From CAZSNT01 sp964607765 (GTDB taxonomy: Bacteria > Verrucomicrobiota > Lentisphaeria > Oligosphaerales > JABHEG01), in NCBI GenBank assembly GCA_964607765.1, contig CAZSNT010000033.1, positions 4,674-68,673 of the forward strand: 64,000 nucleotides of DNA, given 5' to 3'. Shown piece by piece: positions 52,201 to 60,901 of this stretch. Positions within the stretch are counted from its first letter, which is position 1, and each line of letters opens with the position of its first letter. The notes beneath the pieces are model-generated. The model saw nothing but the letters and a program-made list of their open reading frames with translations, searched no databases and was not told where the DNA came from. The position numbers and the translations under genes were made by a program.

Positions 52201-54057
52201 TCATCTCCCCGATCGACTGCCCGCCTCTGCCGCGCGGAGTTCATACATGCACGCGCCAATCCGACGGGCGGCCTCGACCGTTTCCCGGTACGGCGTATCG
52301 CAAATGTCCACAAAGCCGATCTGGTAGTTCTCGCCGTCACCCCGCCCCGTGACGCTTTGCTCCCGGTACTGGAACCAGTGGGCCCCGACAATATGCGGGT
52401 GCTTGAGCGCCTGAGCGAGGTAGTGTTCGTAGGCGTAGCCGCGTTGCCGTTGATTGGCCACGCCCCGCAGCCCGGTGTGCAGCATGCCGCGGTCGAGCGC
52501 CCCAAAGTGGAATTCACCGATGATCAGCGGCACGTCAACGCCCTCGAGCATGCGCAGATCGGACGGCGAGAAGCGGTACCGGTTGACGCTGAGAACATCG
52601 CAATACCTGACTGCGGCCGCGACTATATGCCGTTTGTTCCCGTAAGGCTGGTCGTGGCCGTGCAGGCGGCTGCCCAGGTAGAGCTTGTGCGGCGCGACCT
52701 TCCTGACTTCTTCCCGGACCGTTCGGTAGTAGAGATCAGCATCCATCTTGCCGCGCCACTTGATTTCGTTGTCGACAAAATAGCCGATGCACCAGGGATC
52801 TTCCGCGCTCCTGCCCTTCTCCGCGAGCAGGCGTTTGTGAAGGAGCTCTCTCAGCTTCTGCGGACTCCGCAAGAGCCCTTCCAGCGTGTCTGAACCCCAG
52901 CCCGCGTAGTGGATGGCCACGACATAGGGTGTCTTTCTGAGTTCGCAGATCGCCGGGTCGGACCAGTTGGCGATGGTGTTCATTCCCCAGCTTCGGAGGC
53001 GCTGATGGGCCGCTTCGCTCGCTTCCGTTTCCCACTGTTCACCGTACTTCACGGAGAGATTGGCTTTGGCGAAGTCCACGTGCCCACGCTCGTGGAACGA
53101 CGCAGGGATGCGCTCGAAATAGTGCTCCCGTTCGTGAACGCGCGTTCCCGCCCGGAAGTGAACGCCGGTGACGCCGTGCGACCAGAACAAGCAGCCTTCG
53201 GGATCGACCAGCCACCACATGCCGTCACGCTTCTCGGTGCGGAAGTGCCCGGTCGCGGCCAGCTTCGGTCCCCCCAGCCACCCGCCGTACCGGCTTCGGT
53301 CACCGGGGCCCGGATGCCGCTGCCGGTCCTCCTCCTCCCGGCGACGAGCCGCTGCCAGGTCGGACCTGGCAGTGATTTTTCCGGGCCAAGACGCGTGCTT
53401 GAACTGCCCGAATGCATCCACAAACGGGAAGAAAGCCTGCTCGGCTTCAGCGGGAAGAGGCGCGTACCTGCCCACGCCGCGAACACCCGCAATCTGGACG
53501 CTCTGTCCCACGGAGACGCCGTCCAGGTCACGGATGAGCAACTCTCTCACACGCGCCGCGTCGAACTCCGTCCAGTGTGACAAGTGTCCGCCGGGCAGGC
53601 CGCGCATGCCGGTGAACATGTCTTTGCGCTGATCGGGGACCTCTTTCCGCAGGACATGGATCAGCATCGTGCAGGTCTCGCCGGCTGGCACATGCAGGAA
53701 ACTGTTGACCCACTTGCTGTCCCCCAGACTCCCGAGAAGCGTGACGGGTTCGGCACCGACATTGCGGATGTCGACCGCAACAGCCACGCAGGCGCTCGCG
53801 TCCCAGGCCCCATCGGCCGGCCGGATTCCGACCCCGCCCCCCGGCTCCCTGAACGTCACCCTCAGTTCACTGTCGCTGGCGCACTCCGCGCCAAACGCCC
53901 TGACCCGGCATCCGTCCTTCCCCGGCTGCAGCAGCGTCCGGCTCGAAGCCCGGGCGCCGCAGAGCCCGACGTGCTGCCCCCCCGCACATTCGGCCATCGC
54001 CGCACACATGAGCAGTCCTCTCACTAGCAGCCATTGTACTTCCATCCGTCTCAGCAT
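52201..54057 (-). CDS. Secreted GH50/beta-agarase-like glycoside hydrolase
   Basis: 618 residues from ATG 54057 (54045 also possible; neither has a strong ribosome-binding site). Signal peptide in the first ~30 residues (LLVRGLLMCAAMAECAGG). An N-terminal beta-sandwich (~60-230) precedes a TIM barrel that starts GHFRTEKRDGMWWLVDPEGCLFWSHGV near 270, a segment typical of agarase-like proteins. Candidate acid/base Glu431 in FVDNEIKW and nucleophile Glu515 in IIGEFHFG are where clan GH-A enzymes have them. GH50 enzymes are exo- or endo-beta-agarases, but many PVC homologues are uncharacterised. A ~35-base gap leads to the metallophosphoesterase gene. Confidence 0.78.
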   Translation of the reverse strand: MLRRMEVQWLLVRGLLMCAAMAECAGGQHVGLCGARASSRTLLQPGKDGCRVRAFGAECASDSELRVTFREPGGGVGIRPADGAWDASACVAVAVDIRNVGAEPVTLLGSLGDSKWVNSFLHVPAGETCTMLIHVLRKEVPDQRKDMFTGMRGLPGGHLSHWTEFDAARVRELLIRDLDGVSVGQSVQIAGVRGVGRYAPLPAEAEQAFFPFVDAFGQFKHASWPGKITARSDLAAARRREEEDRQRHPGPGDRSRYGGWLGGPKLAATGHFRTEKRDGMWWLVDPEGCLFWSHGVTGVHFRAGTRVHEREHYFERIPASFHERGHVDFAKANLSVKYGEQWETEASEAAHQRLRSWGMNTIANWSDPAICELRKTPYVVAIHYAGWGSDTLEGLLRSPQKLRELLHKRLLAEKGRSAEDPWCIGYFVDNEIKWRGKMDADLYYRTVREEVRKVAPHKLYLGSRLHGHDQPYGNKRHIVAAAVRYCDVLSVNRYRFSPSDLRMLEGVDVPLIIGEFHFGALDRGMLHTGLRGVANQRQRGYAYEHYLAQALKHPHIVGAHWFQYREQSVTGRGDGENYQIGFVDICDTPYRETVEAARRIGACMYELRAAEAGSRSGR

Positions 54058-54514
54058 ACGTCCGATTCCCGTCTGATTCGAGCACGGTCGAGCAAGAGGC
54101 AGACGAACTGCCGACACCTACAATAGCAGGTGCGACGCCCGTTGTCAGCGCAACCGAGCGAGCACGCACCCCGTGACCGGAAAACACCACCAACACCACG
54201 ACGACACCACCGACGACCGGAAAACACCCACCGACGACCGGAAAACAGCCACCCACGACCGGAAAACGCCGCCACGCAGCCCAGCCCCCGTGCCGGACGA
54301 GGATCGGCCTGCCGGCGCAGCTGTTTTCCGGACATCTCGCCCCTGGCGCAGCTGTTTTCCGGACATCTCGACCCTGTCGCCGCTGTTTTCCGGACGTGCG
54401 ACGGGGCCCCGGCATACACCCCTCAAGGGAGAGCGGCACTTCCCAGACCAACATCTTGCGCTTCGATTCCCGCTGACTATCTTGCCGGAGTGGAACGAAC
54501 CAAGGAGGACGACG
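54058..54514. other. Divergent intergenic region with a dense motif array
   Basis: About 457 bases between the divergent agarase-like and SGNH genes; must hold both promoters, though none stands out. The middle 220 bases consist largely of motif copies. AAGGAGG just before 54515 is the SGNH ribosome-binding site. No gene seen. Confidence 0.55.
54174..54395. repeat. Array of seven motif copies: four minus, then three plus in a 31-bp tandem
   Basis: GACCGGAAAAC at 54175-54185, 54215-54225, 54236-54246 and 54257-54267 (spacings 40, 21, 21), then GTTTTCCGGACA at 54323-54334, 54354-54365 and 54385-54395 (spacings 31, 31; the last ends in G). The right half is a true tandem with similar flanks (GCAGCTGTTTTCC, GACATCTCG). 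The two halves point toward each other. Confidence 0.9.
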
Positions 54515-55831
54515 ATGATCACCCGGTTGCTCTGCACGTCCCTGGCGCTCGCCGCGGCACACGCCGCCGTTGCACAGGACCAGGAGAAGCCCGCCATGTC
54601 ACTGTTGCGGAACGGTGTATTCGAGGAAATCGACGCAACGAACGCGCCGGCGGGATGGAAGGTCAGCGATTGGAGTCCCCAGAAGACCCGGCGCCCGATC
54701 AAAGCGGTTGTGGCGAGCGATGGTGCAGGCGCGGGCAAGGCAGCGGTCAGGATTGTCTCCGAGAATGACGGGGGGAATCTGGTGCTGTGGCAGGACATCA
54801 GGCGTCCCGGCGTGGGTACGTATGTTCTCACGGTTGCGTGCAAGCCGGATATCGGGGCTAGCGCCTACGCGTCCCTGGTGGCGCTCAAAGGCAGGGAGAA
54901 CCTGGTCTACGAGAACACACGACGTGTCACAGATGCCGACGCGTGGACCGTCCTTGAGCTACGTGCCACAGCGCCGCCCGAGACCCAGCTCCTGCGTGTT
55001 ATCCTGCGTACTGACCGTGGCGCGTCCTTCGCCAACGCCGTGGTGACACTGCACGGCGCTGACGGCAGCGCGATCAACACGCGCCGTGAGCCGAGCAGCG
55101 GCACCGCGCTGAAGCAGGCGCGCAGTGACCTGATGTATGATCCGGACGCCGACGCTGCTCGGAAAGCGGCCATGTCGCCTGAGGAACTTGCTTGGGAGAA
55201 GCTGCTGGAGAAGTGTCTGGGCGGCTTCTACCTGCCCCGCTACAAGCTGGCAAAGGAGCGTGGCAGCACGACGGCTTGGGACTTTGTCGAAGACGACCCC
55301 GCGCTGCCCCGTGTGCTTCTCATCGGGGACTCCATCAGCCGCGGCTACACGGTCGCGACGCGCAAAGCGCTCGCCGGCAAGGTCAACGTGCACCGGGCGC
55401 CCGAGAACTGCGGACCGACCAGCAACGGCCTCCGCAAGCTGGACATCTGGCTCGGTGACGGCAAGTGGGACCTGATCCACTTCAACTTCGGTATCCACGA
55501 CCAGCGCAGCAAGCCGGAGGACTACGCGAAACGGCTTGAGAGCATCGTCGAGCGACTGCAGAAGACCGAAGCAAAGCTCGTGTTCGCCACGTCGACCCCC
55601 ATCCCGAAAGGTGCGGAGAAGTACCGGCATGGCGCCTGTGCGGAGCTCAACACGGCCGCCGGAGCCATCATGGCGCGATACGGTGTTCCTCTCAACGATC
55701 TGTACGCGCTCATGCTCCCGCTGCTGAGCGAGTACCAGAACGCGGGCGACTGCCACTTCAGAGGCGAAGGGTACGAGGTCATGGGCAGGCAAGTCGCCAG
55801 GAGCATCCTCGAGGCGCTCGAGCTCGAGTGA
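54515..55831 (+). CDS. Secreted SGNH/GDSL-family hydrolase with N-terminal beta-domain
   Basis: 438 residues. ATG at 54515 has AAGGAGG upstream; signal peptide ~1-20 (AAVAQDQ). Residues ~28-190 are a galactose-binding-like beta-sandwich (LLRNGVFEEIDATNAPAGWKV). SGNH hydrolase ~265-435: LLIGDSISRGY (nucleophile Ser273), the Asn-containing NCGPTS, the FNFGIHD block where GxND is usual, and GDCHFRGEGY with Asp412 and His414. Such enzymes remove acetyl or other ester groups from carbohydrates; the family role is inferred, not shown. It is likely to assist the polysaccharide enzymes next to it. Confidence 0.87.
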   Translation: MITRLLCTSLALAAAHAAVAQDQEKPAMSLLRNGVFEEIDATNAPAGWKVSDWSPQKTRRPIKAVVASDGAGAGKAAVRIVSENDGGNLVLWQDIRRPGVGTYVLTVACKPDIGASAYASLVALKGRENLVYENTRRVTDADAWTVLELRATAPPETQLLRVILRTDRGASFANAVVTLHGADGSAINTRREPSSGTALKQARSDLMYDPDADAARKAAMSPEELAWEKLLEKCLGGFYLPRYKLAKERGSTTAWDFVEDDPALPRVLLIGDSISRGYTVATRKALAGKVNVHRAPENCGPTSNGLRKLDIWLGDGKWDLIHFNFGIHDQRSKPEDYAKRLESIVERLQKTEAKLVFATSTPIPKGAEKYRHGACAELNTAAGAIMARYGVPLNDLYALMLPLLSEYQNAGDCHFRGEGYEVMGRQVARSILEALELE

Positions 55832-55904
55832 TTCACGGTGCGGACGGGGCGCGTAGCTGATCGCGGGTCAGCCGCAGCGCAGCGCCGTTCCGGGGTGGCC
55901 GCCT

Positions 55905-55953
55905 GACAATTGTCGTTCCTTCCCTTGCATCCTCGGTCACTCTCCCGTATTTT
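55905..55953 (+). promoter_or_regulatory. Putative promoter of the OB-fold gene with an adjacent 10-bp palindrome
   Basis: GACAATTGTC (55905-55914) is a perfect palindrome. TTGCAT (55925-55930) and TATTTT (55948-55953), 17 bases apart, form a fair promoter. A long leader of ~150 bases would follow, containing the hairpin GGGGG-ATGAG-CCCCC at 56063-56077. Confidence 0.4.
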
Positions 55954-56112
55954 CAGTTCCGTAGGCGGAAACAACTCCCTGTTGCCCCAACACAGCGGTG
56001 CGGCAGGCGTACCTGGGACGTTCGTCACGCGGTCTGTCCTGGATGCAGTTCGGGATTTGTGAGGGGGATGAGCCCCCGGTGAGAGCGCGCGGGACGGAAG
56101 CAGGAGAGGAAT

Positions 56113-57396
56113 ATGAGGAGCTACAGGTCACTGATGTGGCTGGTCTGTGGAGTGTTGCTCTGTGCCGGCCTTACCGGGCCGGAAGCGTTGGCCAAATCAA
56201 CCGCGCAGGGAATGGCCGAGGGCGCCACCGTACTGGCCACGATGCGGCTCAAGGAGGATCCGAAGAACGAGGGCGGGAAGGCGCTCCTGCGTTTCGCGCT
56301 CTTTGTCGATCCGGAGAACGAGGGAGCGCTGCTGCTGCAGGCGAAGCTGGAGCGGAACCACGACCTGAAAGATGTCGCACTTGCTGACGGCGGCCGGAAG
56401 TATGTCGGCAACCTGAAGCGAATCATCCGCAAGACGCGCTCCACCTCCAAGCGACTGCTGCTTTACAAGGTGATCGAGACAATCCTCCCCGACGACACTG
56501 AAGCCCTCTTGGAGCTGACCCGGGCCAAGAACAAGGGCATCGACACGAGCTTCGATTCCCTGTACAGCTCCATCAGCGGCGGGAGCAAGCCTGAGCCCGA
56601 CAGCGAAAAGCCGAAAGAGAAGCCTGATACGACGGGCAAGCCGGACCCGCGCAAGGTGCTGAAGGACGTTACCCTCTCGAGCAGTTACCTGTCGACCAGC
56701 AGCCCGGTTGATACGATCAACTATCTGAGCCGCGCGGTGCATCCACACGGCATCACAGTCGCCATCGCCGCCAGCAAGCTCCCCGTCCGCACGTACTTTG
56801 ACAGCTCGACCGGCGCCCCGCGGTATTACAGCAACGTCAACCTGCCGCCTCAACCCACGGTGTACCGCAGCGCGTCGAGCACGGCAGAGGTTTCGGCTGA
56901 AGAGATGCTGAGACGGGTGTGCCTGACGTTTCAGCTGGGGTACAAGTTCGAGCCGGGCAAGGTCGTGATCACAGACCCCGACGACGCCGGCGCCGTCGAG
57001 ACGATCGGGCTGGTGCGCAAAGCGACGGCACTGTCTTCCGCCTTCAGCGAAGAAGCGTCGAAGAGCGTACGCGAGTACCGGGGCAAGCTCATCGCCATAA
57101 GCGGTGACATATCGGGCATCGGCAAGAGCATGTCGACTCCCTACGTGCATTTGGAGAAAGACAGAGTGCGGGTGACTTTTGCCCGCAGCGTGGCCAAAGA
57201 CAAGATCGCTCAGCTCAAGGCCGCGTACGAGGACTTCAATGATCGTGACGGCGCATCTTCCTACAGCTCCAGCTATGAGCGTTGCCTGCAGTTCTTCGGC
57301 TCGGCCCGGTGCAAAGGACTGTCGTCCGGGCGCGTTGTGCTGACAGACTGCGAGGACTTCTCGTGGCACACGATGTATCGCCGCAAGAGTGATTGA
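56113..57396 (+). CDS. Secreted protein with secretin-N/STN-like and tRNA_anti-like OB-fold regions, unknown function
   Basis: 427 residues; AGGAG upstream. Signal peptide ~1-27 (LTGPEALAKS). A helical part (~30-130) is followed by a Lys/Pro/Glu linker (~160-180). Residues ~185-300 (LKDVTLSSSYLSTSSPVDTINYLSRAV...HGITVAI) resemble the STN-like beta-alpha unit seen in secretins and TonB receptors. The C-terminal ~90 residues look like the tRNA_anti-like OB fold (YRGKLIAISGDISGI ... YVHLEKDRVRVTF ... RVVLTDCEDF). In secreted proteins that fold is not known to bind tRNA. No catalytic motif seen; role unknown. Stops before GH2, with a ~35-base gap. Confidence 0.68.
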   Translation: MRSYRSLMWLVCGVLLCAGLTGPEALAKSTAQGMAEGATVLATMRLKEDPKNEGGKALLRFALFVDPENEGALLLQAKLERNHDLKDVALADGGRKYVGNLKRIIRKTRSTSKRLLLYKVIETILPDDTEALLELTRAKNKGIDTSFDSLYSSISGGSKPEPDSEKPKEKPDTTGKPDPRKVLKDVTLSSSYLSTSSPVDTINYLSRAVHPHGITVAIAASKLPVRTYFDSSTGAPRYYSNVNLPPQPTVYRSASSTAEVSAEEMLRRVCLTFQLGYKFEPGKVVITDPDDAGAVETIGLVRKATALSSAFSEEASKSVREYRGKLIAISGDISGIGKSMSTPYVHLEKDRVRVTFARSVAKDKIAQLKAAYEDFNDRDGASSYSSSYERCLQFFGSARCKGLSSGRVVLTDCEDFSWHTMYRRKSD

Positions 57397-57431
57397 CGCA
57401 CACCGTGCCCGCCCCCCGGGCTCTACGAGCA

Positions 57432-59825
57432 ATGACGGATATCGTACTCGACACTGTCTCGCCGCGCACCGTTCAACTCCTGACCCGTGACTGGCTGTTC
57501 CGCCCCGGGCCGTTGAGGAACGCTCACGAAGCGTTCTGCGACGACGGCGATTGGGAGCCGGTACAGCTTCCGCATGACGCGTCGGTGGGCGGGGAATTCG
57601 ACTACGGACAATCCGGCGGCAACAACGGTTGGCTGCCGTTCGGCCAGGGCGCGTACCGCAAGCACTTCGCACTCCCGCCTGAAGCTGAAGGCAAACGTGT
57701 TCTGATCGAATTCGAGGGCGTCTATCGTGCGGCCGAAGTCTGGGTTAACGGGCAGTACCTGGGCCGGCATTTGAACGGTTACCTGGGTTTCGAACACGAC
57801 CTGACCGAACACGTTGTCTGCGGCGGCGGGAACGTGCTCACCGTATACTACGACAACCGCGTGAAAGGCACGTCGCGCTGGTACACGGGTGAGGGCATTT
57901 ACCGCGATGTGCGCCTGAAGATTGTCGAGCCGCTGCACGTTCCGCTGCACGGGACAACCGTGACGACGCCTGTGATCACCGCCGAGCGCGCGCTGGTCTG
58001 CGTCGAGACAGAGGTCGCGAACCTGGGCGCGAAGCGGCGCACGTGCCGGCTCGCCACGGCGCTCATCGGGCCGACGGGCGAAGAAGCGGCACATACCGCG
58101 GCCATCGCCCCCGTGGCCGCGGGCGAGTGCCGCACGTTCCGGCAGCAGATCGAGGTCCCCTGCCCCGCCCTGTGGGACCTGGCCAATCCGAATCTCTACA
58201 CGGCCGTCTCCACCGTGCGGTGCGGCGACCGGGACGTCGATGTTTACACAACCAGGTTCGGTATTCGTGAGATCCGCATGACCCCCGAACGCGGTCTGCT
58301 CCTGAACGGGCAGAAAGTCGTGGCGAAGGGCGGCAACCTGCACCACGACCTGGGTTGCCTGGGCAGTGCCGTTCTGAAGAGCGAATGCGAACGGCACATT
58401 GCCGAGCTCAAAGCCATCGGCTGTAACTCCTTCCGGCTCAGCCACAACCCGCACGCACCCGCGTTACTGGACGCCTGCGATGAGATGGGCATCCTCATCT
58501 TCAACGAGGCCTACGACAAGTGGACGTCTCAGTTCTACGGCGGTGAGGCATCGTTCGAGAGCCAATGGGAAGCCGACTTGGAGCACTTCATCCGCCGTGA
58601 CCGGAACCACCCTTGCGTCTACATCTGGAGCATGGGCAACGAGGTGCTCAAACAGCAGGGGCGGCATGAGCCAGAGTTCGAGACGCGCGACGCGGCGGCC
58701 GACTATGGCGTGGGGCTCGTTCGACGCATGGTTGCGCTCACGCGTCGTCTTGATCCCAGCCGCAAAGTGACCGTTGGGCTGTTCCCGGCCCGGGAGAAGT
58801 TCATCAAGGAGTGGGAGCACTGGGACGACGTCGACACGTTCAGGGACTCAGCGCCGGCCGAGATGGCGTTCGAGGTCGACGTGGTGAGCTGGAACTACAC
58901 CGAGAACATGTTCGCCATCGACCACGCGAACTACCCGCAGTTCATGTTCATCGCGTCGGAAAGCGCGGGTAACATCGGGTTCGGCGCCCGCACGCCGTCC
59001 TGGACGGAGATTGACACGGACTACGTGATTGGCCACTACCACTGGTCGGGCTACGATTACCTGGGCGAATCCGCGAAGCCGACCAAAGTCTGGGGGCGTG
59101 CTCTCATCGACGTGTCCGGGTGGGTCACACCGCTCGGCCGCTACTACGAGAGCTGCTACCGGGAAGATCCAAGCGTTCACATCATGGTCTACGAAACCGA
59201 CGCGGAGCAGTGGGAGCGGTTCAACGCGCGAGGGCGCGGCCGTTGGCACTGGTACCCGATGGCCGACCACTGGACCTGGGGTGACCGGAAAGAGGCCAAG
59301 CTCAGTACGTTCACGAACGCCGAAGAAGTCGAGCTCTTCCTGAACGGGCGGTCTCTCGGCATCCAACGATTCGCTGATTGCCGAGGCAGGATCATGGACT
59401 GGGAACTGCCTTACGAGCCGGGCACGGTGACAGCTGTCGCACGCACGGGCGGCAAGCAGGTAGCCGAGCACACGCTGGCCACCGCGGGCGCACCGGTCGG
59501 CTTGCGTCTGACCCCGCACAAATCGGCACTTCGCGCCGACGGGCTGGATACTGTCTGCATCGAAGCCGCTGTTGTCGATGCTGACGGTCGGCTTGTTCCC
59601 GTCTGCCGCGTTCCGGTCAGCTTCCGGGTCGAGGGAGCAGGCACGAACGCGGGGGTGGCGAATGGCGACATCGTCAGCGACGAGCGCTGGCAGGGCGATT
59701 CACGCTCAACGTGGTACGGCCGCTGCATCCTGCTCGTGCGTGCGGGGCACGATGCGGGCCGGGTGACGGTCACGGCGGGAACCGAGGGATTACCTGCCGG
59801 CACGTGCACGCTGCCTGCAGTGTGA
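57432..59825 (+). CDS. Glycoside hydrolase family 2 protein (beta-galactosidase type), cytoplasmic
   Basis: 797 residues. ATG at 57432 chosen over TTG 57393, which overlaps the previous gene; no signal peptide. Order: sugar-binding domain ~20-170 (WEPVQLPHDASV, WVNGQYLGRHLNGY), Ig-like domain ~180-285, TIM barrel ~290-580 with acid/base Glu404 (SMGNEV) and nucleophile Glu510 (IASESAG), then a DUF4982-like beta-domain (~600-680, EVELFLNGRSLG) and a last Ig-like domain (GAGTNAGVANGD). Family 2 enzymes remove beta-linked galactose, mannose, glucuronate and others. It probably acts on imported oligosaccharides released by the exported enzymes. Confidence 0.88.
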   Translation: MTDIVLDTVSPRTVQLLTRDWLFRPGPLRNAHEAFCDDGDWEPVQLPHDASVGGEFDYGQSGGNNGWLPFGQGAYRKHFALPPEAEGKRVLIEFEGVYRAAEVWVNGQYLGRHLNGYLGFEHDLTEHVVCGGGNVLTVYYDNRVKGTSRWYTGEGIYRDVRLKIVEPLHVPLHGTTVTTPVITAERALVCVETEVANLGAKRRTCRLATALIGPTGEEAAHTAAIAPVAAGECRTFRQQIEVPCPALWDLANPNLYTAVSTVRCGDRDVDVYTTRFGIREIRMTPERGLLLNGQKVVAKGGNLHHDLGCLGSAVLKSECERHIAELKAIGCNSFRLSHNPHAPALLDACDEMGILIFNEAYDKWTSQFYGGEASFESQWEADLEHFIRRDRNHPCVYIWSMGNEVLKQQGRHEPEFETRDAAADYGVGLVRRMVALTRRLDPSRKVTVGLFPAREKFIKEWEHWDDVDTFRDSAPAEMAFEVDVVSWNYTENMFAIDHANYPQFMFIASESAGNIGFGARTPSWTEIDTDYVIGHYHWSGYDYLGESAKPTKVWGRALIDVSGWVTPLGRYYESCYREDPSVHIMVYETDAEQWERFNARGRGRWHWYPMADHWTWGDRKEAKLSTFTNAEEVELFLNGRSLGIQRFADCRGRIMDWELPYEPGTVTAVARTGGKQVAEHTLATAGAPVGLRLTPHKSALRADGLDTVCIEAAVVDADGRLVPVCRVPVSFRVEGAGTNAGVANGDIVSDERWQGDSRSTWYGRCILLVRAGHDAGRVTVTAGTEGLPAGTCTLPAV

Positions 59826-59863
59826 GACAGCGAAGAACCGGTGTGCCGTTGGCATCCCGCGCC

Positions 59864-59908
59864 TCACCATCTGCCACCCCCGTTGGTGTCCAGTGCGCCG
59901 GGCGTCAT
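59864..59908 (-). other. 14-codon micro-ORF with good Shine-Dalgarno, possible gene-start remnant
   Basis: Downstream of the NagB-like gene on the same strand: AAGGAG, five-base spacer-like CTGCC-G, ATG, 14 codons (MTPGALDTNGGGRW) and TGA. The strong start signal with an immediate stop suggests either a small peptide or the start of a gene cut away when the GH2 gene was placed here. Confidence 0.2.
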
Positions 59909-59940
59909 CGGCAGCTCCTTTCAACACGGCGACACCCCCC

Positions 59941-60825
59941 TCACTGCGTTCCCTCTTCTCTCTCCCCGGTCTCCTGGGCCGTGTTGACCACAGGGGGACG
60001 TGCGGCCAGTTGGGTCATGGTGATGCGCAGGTTCGGGTGCTGCTGAAGGAGCGACCCGGGAAACTCCTGCGTGACCGGCCCCAGGAACGCGCGCCGCCAG
60101 AGCCCGGCGTGCCAGTTGCGCATGAACGTGCAATGGAACGCCTTCGATTTGAGCATCTCGTACATGCCGATGCTCACCGCGCGCGACGGCAACACCTCGT
60201 AGTTGCCGTTGACGCCGCCCATGAGCATCTGCGCCGCTGACATGGGGCTGACCGTCAGCTTCCGCGTCTTGCTGTTCCTGAACGAGTCCAAGTCGTCCGG
60301 CTCGCCCAACATGGCCGGCGGATCGTTGAACGCGACGTGTCCGGTGATGCCGAACCCGGCCCAGCAGATGTCGGCTCCCCCGATCCGGTCGATCAGCCTC
60401 GTGACCTCCTCCGGCGCAGCGGGGTCGGGGAAGATGACGTTCTCGGGCAGCGGCCGCTTGTCCGGATCGAGCCGGGCGAAGAACGTCTCCTCCATGAACC
60501 GGCGGAAGCTGAGCGGGTGGCTGACGGGGATGAGTTGGTCGTTCTCGTCGAGATACTCGTCCATATTGACAGTGCGCAGATTGCGGCAGGACAAGCCACG
60601 GCGAACGACTTCCTCGGCAAAGTACGCGTAGTCGAGCGGCCCCACGGGGGCAATGACCGTCAGCAGTTCGTCCCGCTCCGCTTTGGCCGCCAGAAGGTCT
60701 GCGAACTCCGCTGCGACGCGACGATTGAGCTCGCGGGTATCCGGGACCACCGTGACTCTCTCTCTGAGGCCCCCCGGCAGATGATCAACGGCGACACCGT
60801 AGATGCTCATGTCATGGATCTCCAT
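59941..60825 (-). CDS. NagB-like glucosamine-6-phosphate isomerase/deaminase family protein
   Basis: 294 residues, cytoplasmic; ATG 60825, start supported by GGACCTCGGGA upstream. The isomerase/deaminase fold is clear: LTVIAPVGPLDYAYFAEEV, NMDEYLDE (NagB Asp72 region), GFGITGHVAFNDPP and GNYEVLPSRAVSIGMYEML. In characterised NagB enzymes the loop reads GxGxDGHIAFNEP; here Asp is Thr and Glu is Asp, with His kept, so the ring-opening base may differ. NagB turns glucosamine-6-phosphate into fructose-6-phosphate and ammonia. The gene follows two sulfatase genes (76-base gap), so an amino-sugar sulfate pathway is plausible. Confidence 0.82.
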   Translation of the reverse strand: MEIHDMSIYGVAVDHLPGGLRERVTVVPDTRELNRRVAAEFADLLAAKAERDELLTVIAPVGPLDYAYFAEEVVRRGLSCRNLRTVNMDEYLDENDQLIPVSHPLSFRRFMEETFFARLDPDKRPLPENVIFPDPAAPEEVTRLIDRIGGADICWAGFGITGHVAFNDPPAMLGEPDDLDSFRNSKTRKLTVSPMSAAQMLMGGVNGNYEVLPSRAVSIGMYEMLKSKAFHCTFMRNWHAGLWRRAFLGPVTQEFPGSLLQQHPNLRITMTQLAARPPVVNTAQETGEREEGTQ

Positions 60826-60901
60826 TCCCGAGGTCCTCGGCGGCAGGGGACTGACCGTCAGAGTGCCTGGTCCGTGCACGGCGAATGCCGTAGCTCGGGT
60901 C

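Noticed and set aside
54174..54395. CRISPR array
   Set aside because: Repeats are only 11-12 bases, spacers 10-29 bases and uneven, orientation flips in the middle, and no cas gene is present.
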